Positions 35,342 to 48,200 of a stretch of DNA of 64,000 nt are shown here, in pieces (the stretch's first letter is position 1; the number at the start of each line of letters is the position of its first letter). The DNA lies in the NCBI GenBank assembly GCA_015501605.1, contig JADNRZ010000022.1, forward strand, positions 124,001 to 188,000, given 5' to 3'. A program made the translations under genes and the position numbers. Under the pieces are notes generated by a model that saw only the letters and a list, made by a program, of their open reading frames with translations, did no database searches and was not told the origin of the DNA. The stretch is from Panaeolus papilionaceus. Its lineage: Eukaryota > Basidiomycota > Agaricomycetes > Agaricales.

Positions 35342-38323
35342 ATGTGGCAAATAGGTTTGAGTGAATTATTGACACCGTGTAATGCTAACTTTGGTCTTAT
35401 GCCCTACCCTGCCCTTCCCCGTCAATTACGTTCTGTACTTGAGGGCTCACCAGACGCCTTGTCGCTGAATGATTTATTAGTCCTAGTAGACGAATTTGTT
35501 CTGGAGTGCTCATCCTCAGATGAATCCGACTCTTTAATCACCCAGCTCGAGGAGGACTTACAAGTACTCCTCCATGATAGCTTCGACTATTCATCGTTGC
35601 ACCAAAACGAAGTTTTCCTCGCCGTGTTGTATCATCTTGGACCCGTTCTTCCATATAACTCGATATTGGCTTGGTTTGAGCTCGTACTACGACCAGCCCT
35701 TCGCGAACCCAAGCTCCCCACACAAGCTGTTGACTATGCAAAGGAACTAATTATCACGGCACTCCAGAAAACCACTGAGCAGTATGCGGAGAAAGTGGGA
35801 GACTTTCGAAGAAGACTGCTCGAGTTTTATCTACTTGACGCGTTCAACGAGGGATCAGGCGACGATGTCTTGGAATGGGCCGAGCTAAGCATCGAGGAAC
35901 GTCAGAAACGCACACAATGGAAGTATAACCTCGAAGACATCCTCATCAGATTCGGCAATGAACGTCCAGAGGTAGATCCCGTCGACTGGCTATCCATTGG
36001 TATTAACGGCAAAATTGTCTTACGTTTCAGGATCTCCTCAACGAAATCGATAGGCATTTCGCCGTACCATCATCACGTCTTCAGCTTCTCATTCTTTTGA
36101 CCTCCTTCACCGCCGTTCCGGATTTCTACAAAGCCGCCCAAATCCTTCCCAAACATCCTCTCATGCTCCATCTGTTATATTCTCTGTTCTTGGACTATTC
36201 ATCCACTGTTTGCACACATGGCATTACCCTCATGGTGAAACTTTTGCCATACCTTGCTGTTTACGCTCGGAAGGACGTGAAGGACATGCTGCCCAAACTT
36301 CTAGCTGTCCTTGCAAGGATCATGTGTTGGAAGGAGCGCAGAGCTGCTAAAGCGGTCTCCCTTGACGATAATGTCGATGTCGACTTCGAGCGAGAATTGG
36401 AACAAGAACGGAACAGGGTGTTGCCAATAGCTTCAGACATCCACTGGGAACGCCTGGAGATGGTCTTCAGCGCAACAATTTCACCTCCACCACAATCCCG
36501 ACCATATTTCACCATTTTGTATTATCTATATCCATCTAATGTTCTGAAATTTCTACGGAACCCTGTGCAATATTTGACAGATAGTGGACTTCGTTCTCCC
36601 TACACTGAACCTTGGGAAAGAGCGTTGGACCAAGACGAGATTCGACGACGGAGTGAAGTAACTTTTATTCCTCCTTCCATTAATTTTATTGTGTGTTAAG
36701 CATTCGTTTTCAGAATCTGGTTCGGGAGCACAACTGCCATCCTTTGCTAATCTGGCGAGATGCAATCGTCGAACTTGATGAAACCGAGTTTTGGTCGAAG
36801 TACGAGATGTCAAGGATTATCAGCGAAGCTCCTATGTTGGATATCCGAAACCTGGCTGTTGGTATTCATGCCCGCTACCATTATGGAAATTATCCGACCA
36901 CCAATGCAACCCCTGGTCTGGCTCTGCACGAAACAACAGATGCCCCACAAAAACCTCAATTCTTGCGCCCGATTGACCTATCATCAGGGAAAGCTGTCAT
37001 CTCTCTTCAAGACATGATCGACACAACGGTTGCTCTAAAGTCTAACCTGGATGTTGAGGTTGTCCAGCCTTCCACCTCATGGGCGTCAACAGTATACTCC
37101 ACCACCACGCCACCTCTCGGTACCAGCAATACACCACCTGGTTTGGCAGAAGAAGGCAACACAACTCACGTCGCTCAAGCTATATCTGGACTTCAGCGAG
37201 AGGTTCTTCTGTTGCGAAACGAATTGAATTTCGAATTATGGCTGTCCCGAGAAAATGCAAAGCACATCGCACGGCTCTACCAGGACCGTATTCTCATGAG
37301 GACGGCAGAAGCCGAACGACAAGGTTTGGTGAGAAGTTATTGTGCACAAAAAACTTTTTTCGCCTGCTCACTCTCTATTGTTAGTATAACAAACTCCGCA
37401 AGTATCGCGCCCAAGTCAACAGTTTAGAGGGCGAGTTACGAGAACATCGACAACGTGCATCAACGGATAAGAACAAATACGCTGACTGGAACACGGAGCT
37501 TGTGAAAAAACTCAAAGATTTCCGAGAGGAAAAGAAGAACTGGAACCTCGAGGCTGCTGCGCTGCGGAAGAAGGAAAAGGAAACACAGGTAGGCAGCAAT
37601 CTGATAGATGCGCGCTTATCACTGACGTGTGTCATAATAGGCATTGTTTTCTGCTCAAACGGGATTATTAGCTGCTGCGACCAAAGAAGTATTTGATCTT
37701 CAAACGCAGAAAAAGGAGAATCAGCACAAGATCGATCGACTTCACGATTATGAACGACAGATCGAGCAGCTCTTGGAGGTTCAGAAACTATGGTAAGGAT
37801 CGAAAACCCTGATTTTAAATTGATATAAACCTAAATTGATGATCATTTTTAGGAATGACGATTTTACGAAATTCGATGAACGAGCTTATGAAGTCGATGA
37901 ACTCAAGACTCAGAATAAGCAGCTTCAAATGAGGCTCGAGAGTCTGGAAAGTATGCAAGCGCAGCTGGAGGAGAATGCCCGGCAAGTGTCCTTGATAGTT
38001 TTTTTTTGTCACCAACTACTATGCTAACATGTTGGGTGTATAGGGGCTATCGTCGTCAGATACAAACTATGGAAACACGGATGAAACTACAGCAGAGAAA
38101 AGCTTCGAATCCTCGTGCGGCATACGCTCAAGAGATCGCAAAGTTTGCTTCCGAGAAGGGATGCTTAACAGAGGCGAACGAGCATTTGAGGGAAGAGAAT
38201 CAGAACCTTAAAGAAGAAGTGGAAGAATTACAGGCGATGATGGCTATTTTAAAAGGACAACTTGGAGGACATCAAGGATTGATTTCAGAGCCACGAGCTA
38301 GTCCAGTAACGGGACATTTCTAG
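35342..38323 (+). CDS. TSC1: Hamartin/TSC1
   Basis: Scaffold of the TSC complex; it stabilises TSC2/tuberin, the GAP for Rheb, and so restrains TORC1 and amino-acid uptake. Seven exons (35342-35971, 36031-36657, 36714-37328, 37385-37588, 37641-37792, 37853-37981, 38044-38323) give about 878 aa, or 859 aa from the ATG at 35399 (MPYPALPRQL), which fits the family start better. The N-terminal part is alpha-helical (SLNDLLVLVDEFV, LTSFTAVPDFYKAAQILPKHPLMLHLLYSLFLDYS). The last 350 residues form long heptad-rich coiled coils, as expected for TSC1. Intron 37982-38043 starts with GC (GCAAGT); the nearest GT donor would break the frame. Family assignment rests on architecture and N-terminal motifs. 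Confidence 0.85.
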
Positions 38324-38463
38324 TGTAGATTGTTGTAAATAATACATAAAATTCTAGGATGTTCTTCAAATCTCTATCGCGATATTGATCGATGGGCGTC
38401 AATGTCAAATGATAATCAGAAAAAGAAATTCAAAGAGTGATTGTGACTAGAATTGTGTATTTG

Positions 38464-38531
38464 TTCGAGAAGATTCCACAACTACTTTCTCTCGGATTAC
38501 CGTAAAAGGCAAGTTTCAGATTCTTCGAGAA
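38464..38531 (+). promoter_or_regulatory. Heat-shock elements upstream of HSP90
   Basis: TTCGAGAAGATTC at 38464-38476 is a perfect three-unit HSE (TTCnnGAAnnTTC). TTCGAGAA at 38524-38531 is a two-unit site, preceded by a further TTC. Both lie 160-230 bp upstream of the HSP90 ATG, where Hsf1 would be expected to bind. Confidence 0.8.
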
Positions 38532-38692
38532 CTAATTTTCAGAATACATAAAGGGTGTTGGACGCGTCTCTCTTTCTTCAACTTTTTTTTTCATCCACTT
38601 CATCCACATCTCCCTCCATCCACCTCCAAAAAAGTTGGTTAAATCGCTCTATTATCACAATCTATTCATCTTAATCCCTTAATAGAATCATA

Positions 38693-41099
38693 ATGGCGAC
38701 AGAAAGCTTCGGATTCCAGGCCGAGATCTCTCAGCTCCTTGACCTGATCATCAGTACGTGTTTTTTCTTTGATCTTTTTAAAATTTAGAAAGTAAATCGC
38801 TCATAATCGATTTCTCTTTGCATAGACACTTTCTACTCCAACAAGGAGATTTTCCTTCGAGAGTTGATCTCTAATGGTTCAGATGCTCTCGATAAAATCC
38901 GCTATGCATCTCTCACCGACCCTTCCGCTCTCGATACCGAGAAGGATCTTTACATCCGTATCACCCCTGATAAGGAGAGCAAGATTCTTTCCATTCGGGA
39001 TACTGGTATCGGTATGACCAAAGCTGATCTCGTGAACAACCTCGGTACCATCGCCAAGTCCGGCACAAAGGTTGGTCTCGATGTCTCTGTTCTTTACAGA
39101 CATGATTATTGACATTTTTATTCAATAGGGTTTCATGGAGGCCCTTAGCTCCGGTGCTGATATTTCTATGATCGGTCAATTCGGTGTCGGTTTCTACTCT
39201 GCTTACCTCGTCGCTGAGCGCGTTCAGGTCATCTCCAAGCACAACGATGACGAGCAATACATCTGGGAGTCTTCCGCCGGAGGCACCTTCACCATCACCC
39301 AGGACACCGTCAACCCACCTCTCGGGCGTGGTACCGAAATCCGCCTTTACCTCAAGGAGGATCAGACCGAGTACCTCGAGGAGAAGAAGATCAAGGAGAT
39401 CGTGAAGAAGCACTCCGAATTCATTTCCTACCCTATTCAGCTTACCGTCACCAAGGAGGTCGAGAAGGTATGTTGATTTTGTTCACTGTTATTCAATTCG
39501 TGATGTTCTAATGTTTAATGTTTAATATAGGAGGTTGAGGATGACGAGGAGGAAGCTAAGGATGACAAGGAAGAGTCCAAGATTGAGGAGGTCGACGACG
39601 AGGAGGACAAGAAGGACAAGAAAACTAAGAAGATCAAGGAGAAGGAAGTTTCGAACGAAGAACTCAACAAGACGAAGCCTATCTGGACTCGCAACCCCTC
39701 CGACATCACTGGCGAGGAATATGGCTCCTTCTACAAGAGCTTGACCAACGACTGGGAAGACCACCTCGCCGTCAAGCACTTCTCTGTTGAGGGCCAGCTC
39801 GAGTTCAAGGCTATCCTTTTCATTCCCAAGCGGTAAGTTATATCGCTTTCCGAAGCAACAGTACTTAGCTCGTGCTCACGTCACCATAACAGTGCTCCCT
39901 TCGATCTCTTCGAATCCAAGAAGAAGCGCAACAACATCAAGCTCTACGTTCGCCGCGTTTTCATCATGGACGATTGCGAGGACCTCATCCCCGAATACCT
40001 CAACTTCGTCAAGGGTATTGTCGACTCTGAGGATCTCCCCCTCAACATCTCCCGTGAGACTCTCCAGCAGAACAAAATCCTCAAAGTCATCCGCAAGAAC
40101 CTTGTCAAGAAGACGCTCGACCTTATCACCGAGATTTCAGAGGACAAGGACAACTTCGCCAAGTTCTACGAGTCCTTCGGCAAGAACATCAAGCTCGGTG
40201 TCCATGAGGATGCTCAGAACCGCAGCAAGCTCGCTGAGTTCCTGCGCTTCTACTCCACCAAGTCCTCTGAGGAGCAAACTTCGCTCAAGGGTACGTTTTT
40301 CTTGTCTGTGTATCATCATTTCATAATTATTGACGGCTTATGTTTAGATTACATCACCCGTATGCCCGAGGTTCAGAAGACGATCTACTACCTAACTGGT
40401 GAATCCCTTGCCTCCACCCGCGACTCTCCCTTCCTCGAGGTCCTCAAGAAGAAGGGCTTCGAGGTCCTTCTTCTTGTCGACCCCATCGACGAGTATGCCA
40501 TCACCCAGCTCAAGGAATTTGACGGCAAGAAGCTTGTCTGTGTGTCCAAGGAAGGTCTCGAGCTTGAGGAGACCGAGGAGGAGAAGGCCGCTCGCGAGGC
40601 TGAGGTCGCTGAGTTCCAGGATCTTTGCACCACAGTCAAGGATGCCCTTGGTGATCGTGTCGAGAAGGTCGTTGTCTCCAACCGCATTTCCGACTCCCCT
40701 TGCGTTCTCGTCACCGGTCAGTTCGGTTGGTCTTCGAACATGGAGCGCATCATGAAGGCTCAGGCCCTCCGCGATTCATCCATGTCTTCATACATGGCCT
40801 CCAAGAAGACCCTCGAATTGAACCCCAGCAACCCCATCGTCAAGGAGCTCAAGCGTAAGGTCAAGGAGGACAAGGCTGACAAGTCCGTCCGTGACCTCAC
40901 CTATCTCCTCTTCGAAACCGCCCTCCTCACCTCCGGCTTCTCCCTCGATGAGCCTACTTCCTTCGCCAAGCGCATCTACCGCATGATCGCCCTCGGCCTC
41001 GATGTCGATGAGGAGGAAGAGTCATCAGCTCCTGCTCAGACTGAGGCACCTGCACCCGCAGAGGCCGCCTCAACCTCTGCCATGGAGGAGATCGACTAA
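38693..41099 (+). CDS. HSP90: Cytosolic HSP90 chaperone
   Basis: ATP-dependent dimeric chaperone for kinases, transcription factors and other clients. Six exons (38693-38753, 38826-39070, 39129-39467, 39531-39832, 39893-40290, 40348-41099), 698 aa. GHKL ATPase N-domain: [20 protein letters not shown] (Glu and Asn of the active site), [37 protein letters not shown]. Charged linker (about 39535-39650) is Glu/Lys/Asp-rich. Middle domain: [49 protein letters not shown]-domain ends in AMEEID, the TPR co-chaperone-binding tail with Ile in place of the usual Val of MEEVD. Codon use is strongly biased toward C-ending codons, fitting high expression. Heat-shock elements lie upstream. Confidence 0.98.
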
Positions 41100-44000
41100 A
41101 ATTGGGATTTTGAGATTTCTTTTTTCGCTTTCTTTTCGTTTCATTGTTGTACACATCTTTGCATTGCTGTTCATGATCATCACACGCATTTTTTACGACC
41201 ACCATCATAGTATTTTTCATCTACCATTCTGTTTGCATTTAGTTTAGTGCACCAATCAAAATAAAATATCTTTCGTCTCTCATTTATCGTTTGATTTTTA
41301 AGTTAAAGTTGGGATCGTCGACATTTGGCCAGTCTGAGTGTACTAAGTATTGTATACCTTGATGACTCTTTGCGTCCATGTCATGGCTACCTTGGGGTAT
41401 ACGGTACTCGGGCCTGCAATGTAAATCTCATGCCATCTTGGTACTTTTATACCTGCGATTGTGCAGTACAAGGGGCACATCATGATCACTATGGCTGAGG
41501 TCTTTATGTGTTACCTCTGCCACCTCATCAAACAGCTCTTCGTGCCCAAATGACAGATTGAAGTGGTTGATCACACCATGAATAGACGGCTTTCTGATGT
41601 GAGATGGTCTCATGACAAATTCGCAATCATGAGAAATGCCTTGAGAACGCGAAAGATAGTGTACGCTCATGCGAACAAGCACCGCAATGAAGGTTTATGG
41701 GAAGGAAAAATTGGGTCACAGGTAAACTTGGGCGGTGAGAATGCGGGCAAGCGCGTGGATAAGGATGTGACATCCACTCTGATCCAAGGGGGTCGGACGG
41801 GAGTATATGGAAGGAGAAGACAGCCATTTTGGTTCTGGGAGATGATCTCAATCACGCTGGCTAGATAGATCTACTTTGGAACATACTGTCGCGTAGCGAG
41901 CGCTCACAGAATAAGGTGATTCGATAATCTGGCATGGGTACACTGTGAGTCGACTTACTTCACTTGGTAAAGAAATGCAAAAAATATTGATCGATAACAT
42001 GAGAGTCAAGATATTGATTGATGTGAGCTTTAGAGGGATATCTGACTCCACGCGCAGAGATAAAACAACAGAACGACTGAGTCCACTGTCACAAACCACA
42101 TTGGATCCCACAGAAAGCCCTTGAAGGACCTCTGCGCGCCGTAAACTTGAGCTGCGATCCTTCCTTCTCGACAATGTCAGCTGAATATATTGGCTATACC
42201 TACCTGCATTTCAGCATGTCTTGGTCGGATTTAGCACATTGAGTATCGAAATCACATGAAGCGCTGGCGGTCTACGATACTGCATGAGTGCATGATCCAT
42301 CCACTTTCAAGTGTGAGGAATATATTCCCCTCCTTATAATCTATACGGTAGCGTGAAGTCAACATCAAGTCAACATTTGTCATGGATTTCTGCAGGTTTC
42401 ATCCCACCCAAAAGTTACCGAGTTCAAAGTGAGAACGACTCAGCATGTCGACTGTGCTGCAAAGCATGATAGAGGAGACATCGTAGGGTTACATGAGTCG
42501 CATTTCTTGGGAACTACGATTTATCCATTGCTATCTTTGCTGGCACATTTTAGGTGTCAGTTTGCTTTTTTGAGGCAATCTGACTTACTGGAATACCAGA
42601 TGGTGCAACCTAGCTAGTACCTGGTGATATCATCCGTTCGCCACATCGCACATCTGGGCTGCGGAAAAATTGCTTAGACTGACGATGTGCAGACTGACAC
42701 CCTCCTTCTTGTAAATTCCCTGCCACTAACAGTGATTTTAGCCTCGAGGTAGCACGTCGATCTTTGTGTGGCGCGCATTCGTTCCGGGGCCGCTGACATT
42801 TGATCCGTCAATTAGGCGGATAAGCTGGACCTAAATCAAATTGCTAGACATTTAAGACGTGCACTGCGCACAACGATATCTTGATTAAAAAATTGTTCAG
42901 TCTAACCAAGTTGGATTACTTTTATCTTTTGGCTTGTCGAGTATAGCGTTAAATAACCTTGACATACAACAAGAATCCTCGATGAGCGACAGCCGCTGTC
43001 TGATGCGCTCCGGACACGCGCACCAGTTAAACGCAGGACATCTACATTACCTTTCGATGCTTTAAAGGGGACAAACCTAAATCCAGCTTATGAAAAGTGT
43101 ATTATGAGCAAGTTTTTCGGAGCGTTAATTTAGCCAAGAGGAGAGATACATCTGACAGTGAGCCGTGCGAGGAGAGTGTCCACTTTGTCGACGCACGGTC
43201 ATTCGATATCACGACTTCTTTAGGTGGTCAGCAAGATTTGGCATATGGTTTGTATTTTCTATCACCCCACTGAGTTGCACTCATAGAGCATGTATGACGG
43301 CTCTATAAGCTTTCCTGTTGAGATAAATTAGTGGTTATACTGCGTGTATGGTGTTATGGTCCCAGAATCCGGACATATTTAAGGTTGATAGAGATCTTAT
43401 GCGCGACTTATTGGTCGTTCCCTTATCAGTGATCACTACATATTCGAGGGTCAGCGTCGCAAGTATATATATGTAAATCATGCTTTTTCCGACAGGACAT
43501 GCGGCATCGCAGCTGTGGCGTACACGTCTGACTTATAGTCCGCTACTTACGATAATTGAAGGCTACTTCCTCACCGCTGCCTCAAATTCTAGCAACATGT
43601 CAGACTCAGCATCATAGCGTCGCATTTGTTTCTTAAGGATGCGTGGCGATTATGATGCATCATCTCCATGCTGCCTCAGCTATATTGCCTGTCAGGGTGT
43701 CACCCAATGACGCAGACATGAATCCGCTAAGCCACCACTTAGCCCCACTCTCGTAAGCCTTGTAGGTATGCATTGTACAACAAATGCGTGACACCGCTGC
43801 AGTTTCATACCATGGCTAACGGAAAACCAATCAAAGGGTTAAGTGCTCTGAGCGCTAGCTCTCCAAACTTGTTCTACAGAAAATGCAATAACCGACTTCC
43901 ACATCTTTCGTATATGTCCGAGTCAGCATGCTTATGTAGCGATAGATTTAGGAAAGACACTGTAAAGTAACAGCTGACGCGTAAAAAACGCGTGGAATAG

Positions 44001-44518
44001 TAGACATGAATATTGGCTTCGGCAATAGCAATCTCAACAAGACGCTGGCAAGACCATGGTCGTGAGGGAGATTCTAACTGACTATGTTTGTAGCCATTTG
44101 CATAAGAGTGTAAGTAATCTAACTAAATGCAGTGCGTCTCATTCTTCCTTGTAGAAATCGATAAAAGGAAATGGACGAATACCCGTTACTATGCAGGGAG
44201 ACATGAAATTGTCATAAGTGTACCCTGAACGCCCCATCCCTCAGCCAAAAGAGACCACGAGGTTATCATCATTTCTGCTCCTCACATTAGCACACTGCAG
44301 GGATGATCTCTCTCCGGAAATGCGGGGTGAAAGGACGCGTCTGACGCGTAGACCGTGGAGACCTAATTTAATGAACCTGGAGAGGGTTGGGGTCAGTTAC
44401 GGACGCGTCTGATGTGGGATGCGATATTTTGATGGGGGCGTCATACAGCCCGACCCATTTGTTCAACATTTGTTTACGCTTTGTCTGGGTAGAAACCCTA
44501 GAACCTAAACCGTCCCTC
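41100..44518. other. Gene-poor region, no gene supported
   Basis: 3.4 kb. The first 200 bp are T-rich HSP90 3' flank. Short frames at 41428-41868 on both strands look mildly protein-like but overlap each other, have no recognisable family, and could not be joined by splice sites. From about 43.9 kb ACGCGT motifs become dense. Confidence 0.5.
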
Positions 44519-45241
44519 TCAGCTCAAGTGGAGACAGCATAGCAAAAGTACTTCCATGATGGGTTTTTCTCCGTATTTCACGCAAGAATCCAACTCTGAC
44601 TGCGTCATACACGGGATTCGAAGGTGTTGAAGCAAATGAACGGTAATAACGGGATAATCTCCATTATTGAGAGAGGAAGAGCGGAGGCAAAAATCTGGAT
44701 CCCGTAACCATTCAACAAGTGGGTAAGGATGAGGGCACTTCACGGGGGGTATCGTGACGGAAAGTAACGAGTCCGGTGAATTGAACTGCGAACGGAGGAA
44801 GAATAGGGAAAGAGGGTAGTCAGTTGATCCCGAGCTTACACAGATTCAATTCATTACCTCGAGGGGGACTGGGAAACCCATATCGAACATAACAGCGCAG
44901 TTTCTTTCATGGAACAAAGGTATATCAGGCGACAGGCGTAGGGAGCTCCAAAGTTCCGCGTAGAATCGAAGGAGTTTATGCGTGGATTCACCTGAGCCTC
45001 TCATCCGTTCCAATGCCTGCTCGTCACGCGTCGATCTTTTGTGTACCTGACTAAACTCTCCTGCATGAATGTGCAGACGGTACCTGTTACCTTCTCTTCG
45101 CTCGCGACGAGTTTCATGAATGGAGCCTCCAACAACCGAAGGGGACCTCAGTTGAGCGCATGAACGGTGATGAAGTTTCTGTGCCTGATCATAGAAAGCT
45201 GGAGGCGGCCACACCACGACCCCGCGATCTCCACGAACCAT
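44519..45241 (-). CDS. Hypothetical two-exon protein
   Basis: Exon 1 45241-44858 and exon 2 44785-44519 join in phase into 216 codons. The 72-bp intron has a textbook layout: GTAATG donor, CTGAC branch point, pyrimidine tract, CAG acceptor, and no AG between branch point and acceptor. I do not recognise the protein. The exon 1 tail (LLRFYAELWSSLRLSPDIPL, HERNCAVMFDMGFPVPLE) and exon 2 (CPHPYPLVEWLRDPDFCLRS, DYPVITVHLLQHLRIPCMTQ) read like genuine globular sequence. The Arg-rich first half of exon 1 is less convincing and could contain a further intron or a wrong start. No signal peptide or membrane segment. It stands alone in gene-poor DNA. Confidence 0.45.
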
Positions 45242-48200
45242 AGAGTTCAACTAATCCAGTATGCTCGAGCTTCTATTTGTGTATTAACACGATCACAAGG
45301 CTATGCTTATTTGCAGGATATTGAACTTGAGTCTCTCTGTTGCGCAAAGGTTAAGGTTGAGTTTACGATTGTAAAGTTCCGCGTCGGTGGGAGATTGACG
45401 TGATGTGTGAGGACGACTAAACATTTTGAAAACCCCCAAGTGAAGTTTATCTGAGGAATTGTACTGGAGTGCCCCCAGTGGCCTGGAAACATGCTCAGAT
45501 GTGGTATGGCACTGTGCAATGGTCTTGTTGCAAGTTGAAGCTGGCTACGCTCCGAACAGAGGTAGATACGTGGTCACGTGAGGGTGGCAAGTCCGCCCCC
45601 TATTCCAGTAAGTACCTTCGAAGCTTGCGACCTTCCCCCTAGGTACCGTATTAGTGGGGTTGAGTCCCTATTGGTGACTGATACGGGGCTGTTCTGTGTT
45701 ATTTCATCACCTTTTTTCGTACACATAACATTACTTTGTGGAACTCCAGCTTGACAGCCGTGGCGACGTTCATATACACCCCCTACTGTCATCTACTAAC
45801 CGTGTTGTGACAATAAAATATAACTCATTATGCAGATGGTTTCTCTTCATCTTGAAGACTTGTCCAAGTGTCCCCCGATACTTATTTCAGCTAAGTGGCA
45901 CAGAGGTCATCATTCCCAGTGGCTAACTCGCTTGACTCGCTTAGAGGCTGTCGTTCCTCAGGCTTAGCGCTAAGTGACTGAAAGCGGACATCGGCGTGCT
46001 CTGACTTGGCATTGCCAAATGAACGCAACATGACACGAGGCTAGCAAGCCGAAAATGGTGATTTATCATTTGGGTGCAGATCAAGGTTAGGGTCGAGATG
46101 CTTCGGACCTCTACTTTACTCGTACGAGCTACGCGTCTTAATGTTTGTTCCGAGTCCTCAGGACTCGATTCGACTCACCAGTAGCCTGGAACGCAATATC
46201 TCTTTTCGAATGAGGGGTCTCCAAAAGTCATTTGCCCACACATCAAAGAAGAAAAGAAGAAAGCCACTCGACGTCGAACGTCCCCCTTCTCCTCCCACGC
46301 TTCCCCCCAACTGACGCGTTTTGTATATTGTTCTCATATCGCGTAACTAATCAGCTGGATAAACTATTGCAACCATGATAACAAACTATCAAAACTCATT
46401 TCGCGAAGCGCGTTCTTCCCATCACAGGAGGGTTCCGGTCCCTCGAAGCTTCGACCCCAACTTTCAACAAAGAGCCGTATCTCACCCATTTGACTTTCGG
46501 ACCTGCACGAGACAATGGACGAATGCGAACCTGCATTCGAGTCCCCCTCCGCGCTTCGAAAAAAGAACTTAACGTGATCACCCCTGTGCTTCTTACCTCA
46601 CCCAACAATGGAGCCCCAACGCATTGTCTTCCAAATTTAGGACAGAAAGCAAGGCGACGCCGCGACAGGCTACACCCACAACTTGAAGTCTGAAGCAGCC
46701 TAAGCGGTAACTTGAAAGCAACCTTCGCCACCTTGTCACGTCGTGAATGAATTGGGAATAAAAAAGAAAGCTGAATAATTTTCAGTGAGTCCGAGTCATT
46801 GTTTGTCCATTGTTCGGTCATCATCATCTTTTTCTCGCGTGAGGTTGTGACGCGTCGCGTCGTCGCGACACCCCCCCCCTTACAATTTGCTGACAAGTCG
46901 TAACTGACTGGTTATTGACTGCATAACATAAGCTGTCCCGCTGCCCGAGTCATTTATTTCTGCATTCCTTACGAAAGACGCGCGCTGCCGATGTTTGTAA
47001 CCGGCGGGGTGCCTCGCGTCTAATCGATATGTGTCTGTAGAGGAAAATTGACGCGTCAAGTCACGTCATGGGGCCAGTCGCTGGCGACTTTTCGTGTGTT
47101 TCCCCTTCTTTCTTCATTATGATTCGCCAAGCCCGACGAGTTGGATCCAAAAAATTTTAGGATGAGGTGAGATATGTAAGTATGTATTGCAGGGACTTCT
47201 ACCTATAGGGTCTAGAGATAACATAGCTTGGGAAGAGAAAGACGCGCGAGCGTGACAGACAGCGCGGACTACCTGGATTGGAATGAATGAATGCATGGAT
47301 CGAGAAGCACTCTGATATGAACGCTCGACGCGTTTTTTTCTGATCAGGAAAAAAATTGCACACTACCACAAACTGTAAAGAACAGCCGTGCGAGAGAGAG
47401 AAAAAGCTTTATCTCAGGTTAAATTGTGTACCTGAGGAAAAAAAGTCACCGATGGTCGGTTTTTTCTGGCAGCGCGATTGCAACAAAATGCTGTTCATGA
47501 CGCGCGCTGACCAACAGACGTTGAACAGCTCAGACATATGTATACAGAGGTTAGATCGACAGTAACATGACGACTGCGCTCACAGCAAATCGAATGCGAT
47601 AAATATAAACGCATCCACAGGCGAAGCACTAACTGTGTCAGTACCAACCCCCCGTACCTCTTGAATACATTCTCGGAGCAACACATGACGGATGTCGGGA
47701 ACAACGGAAAAAAAACCGACATTCAGTTGATTGATGAAGATGTTGATGCCCGTCCATTCCATCATGATCGGGATGGACGGAAGGAAAGGTGACATTCGGC
47801 ATCAGACGCGTCCAGGTGATCGAGGAGAGCTTGAGCTCTGGAAGGCGTCTCGAGTCTTGATCATCTCCTGTTGTGGATAGGATTCGGTCACAGGTGGGGG
47901 TGTTCATATTTCATCCTCTGCAAACCCATCGAGTATCTTCTGAGAGTAGGAGCAAGCGGAGAACTTGAGGAGCGCGTTGACACTAGAACTCTCGGGGAAT
48001 GGGAAAACAGTAACGGGTTGCGCAGCTGGTGCCAAGATTACGCGTTCACGTCAGTAACTTGGATAAGGAGAGCCACAGAATAATGTATTTTGGTACTGCA
48101 CCACCGCATTTGACGCAATCAGGACCCACTCGACTCCATAATCATAATCGTGGGGTCTCACTTTGGCTTCATTCTCACAAACCCAAAACACAATGCGGCT

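Noticed and set aside
41428..41868. Overlapping frames on both strands
   Set aside because: Mutually exclusive, no splice continuity, no family.
46375..46896. 166-codon minus frame and overlapping plus frames
   Set aside because: Arg/Ser-rich, no conserved motif; likely chance in G+C-rich intergenic DNA.
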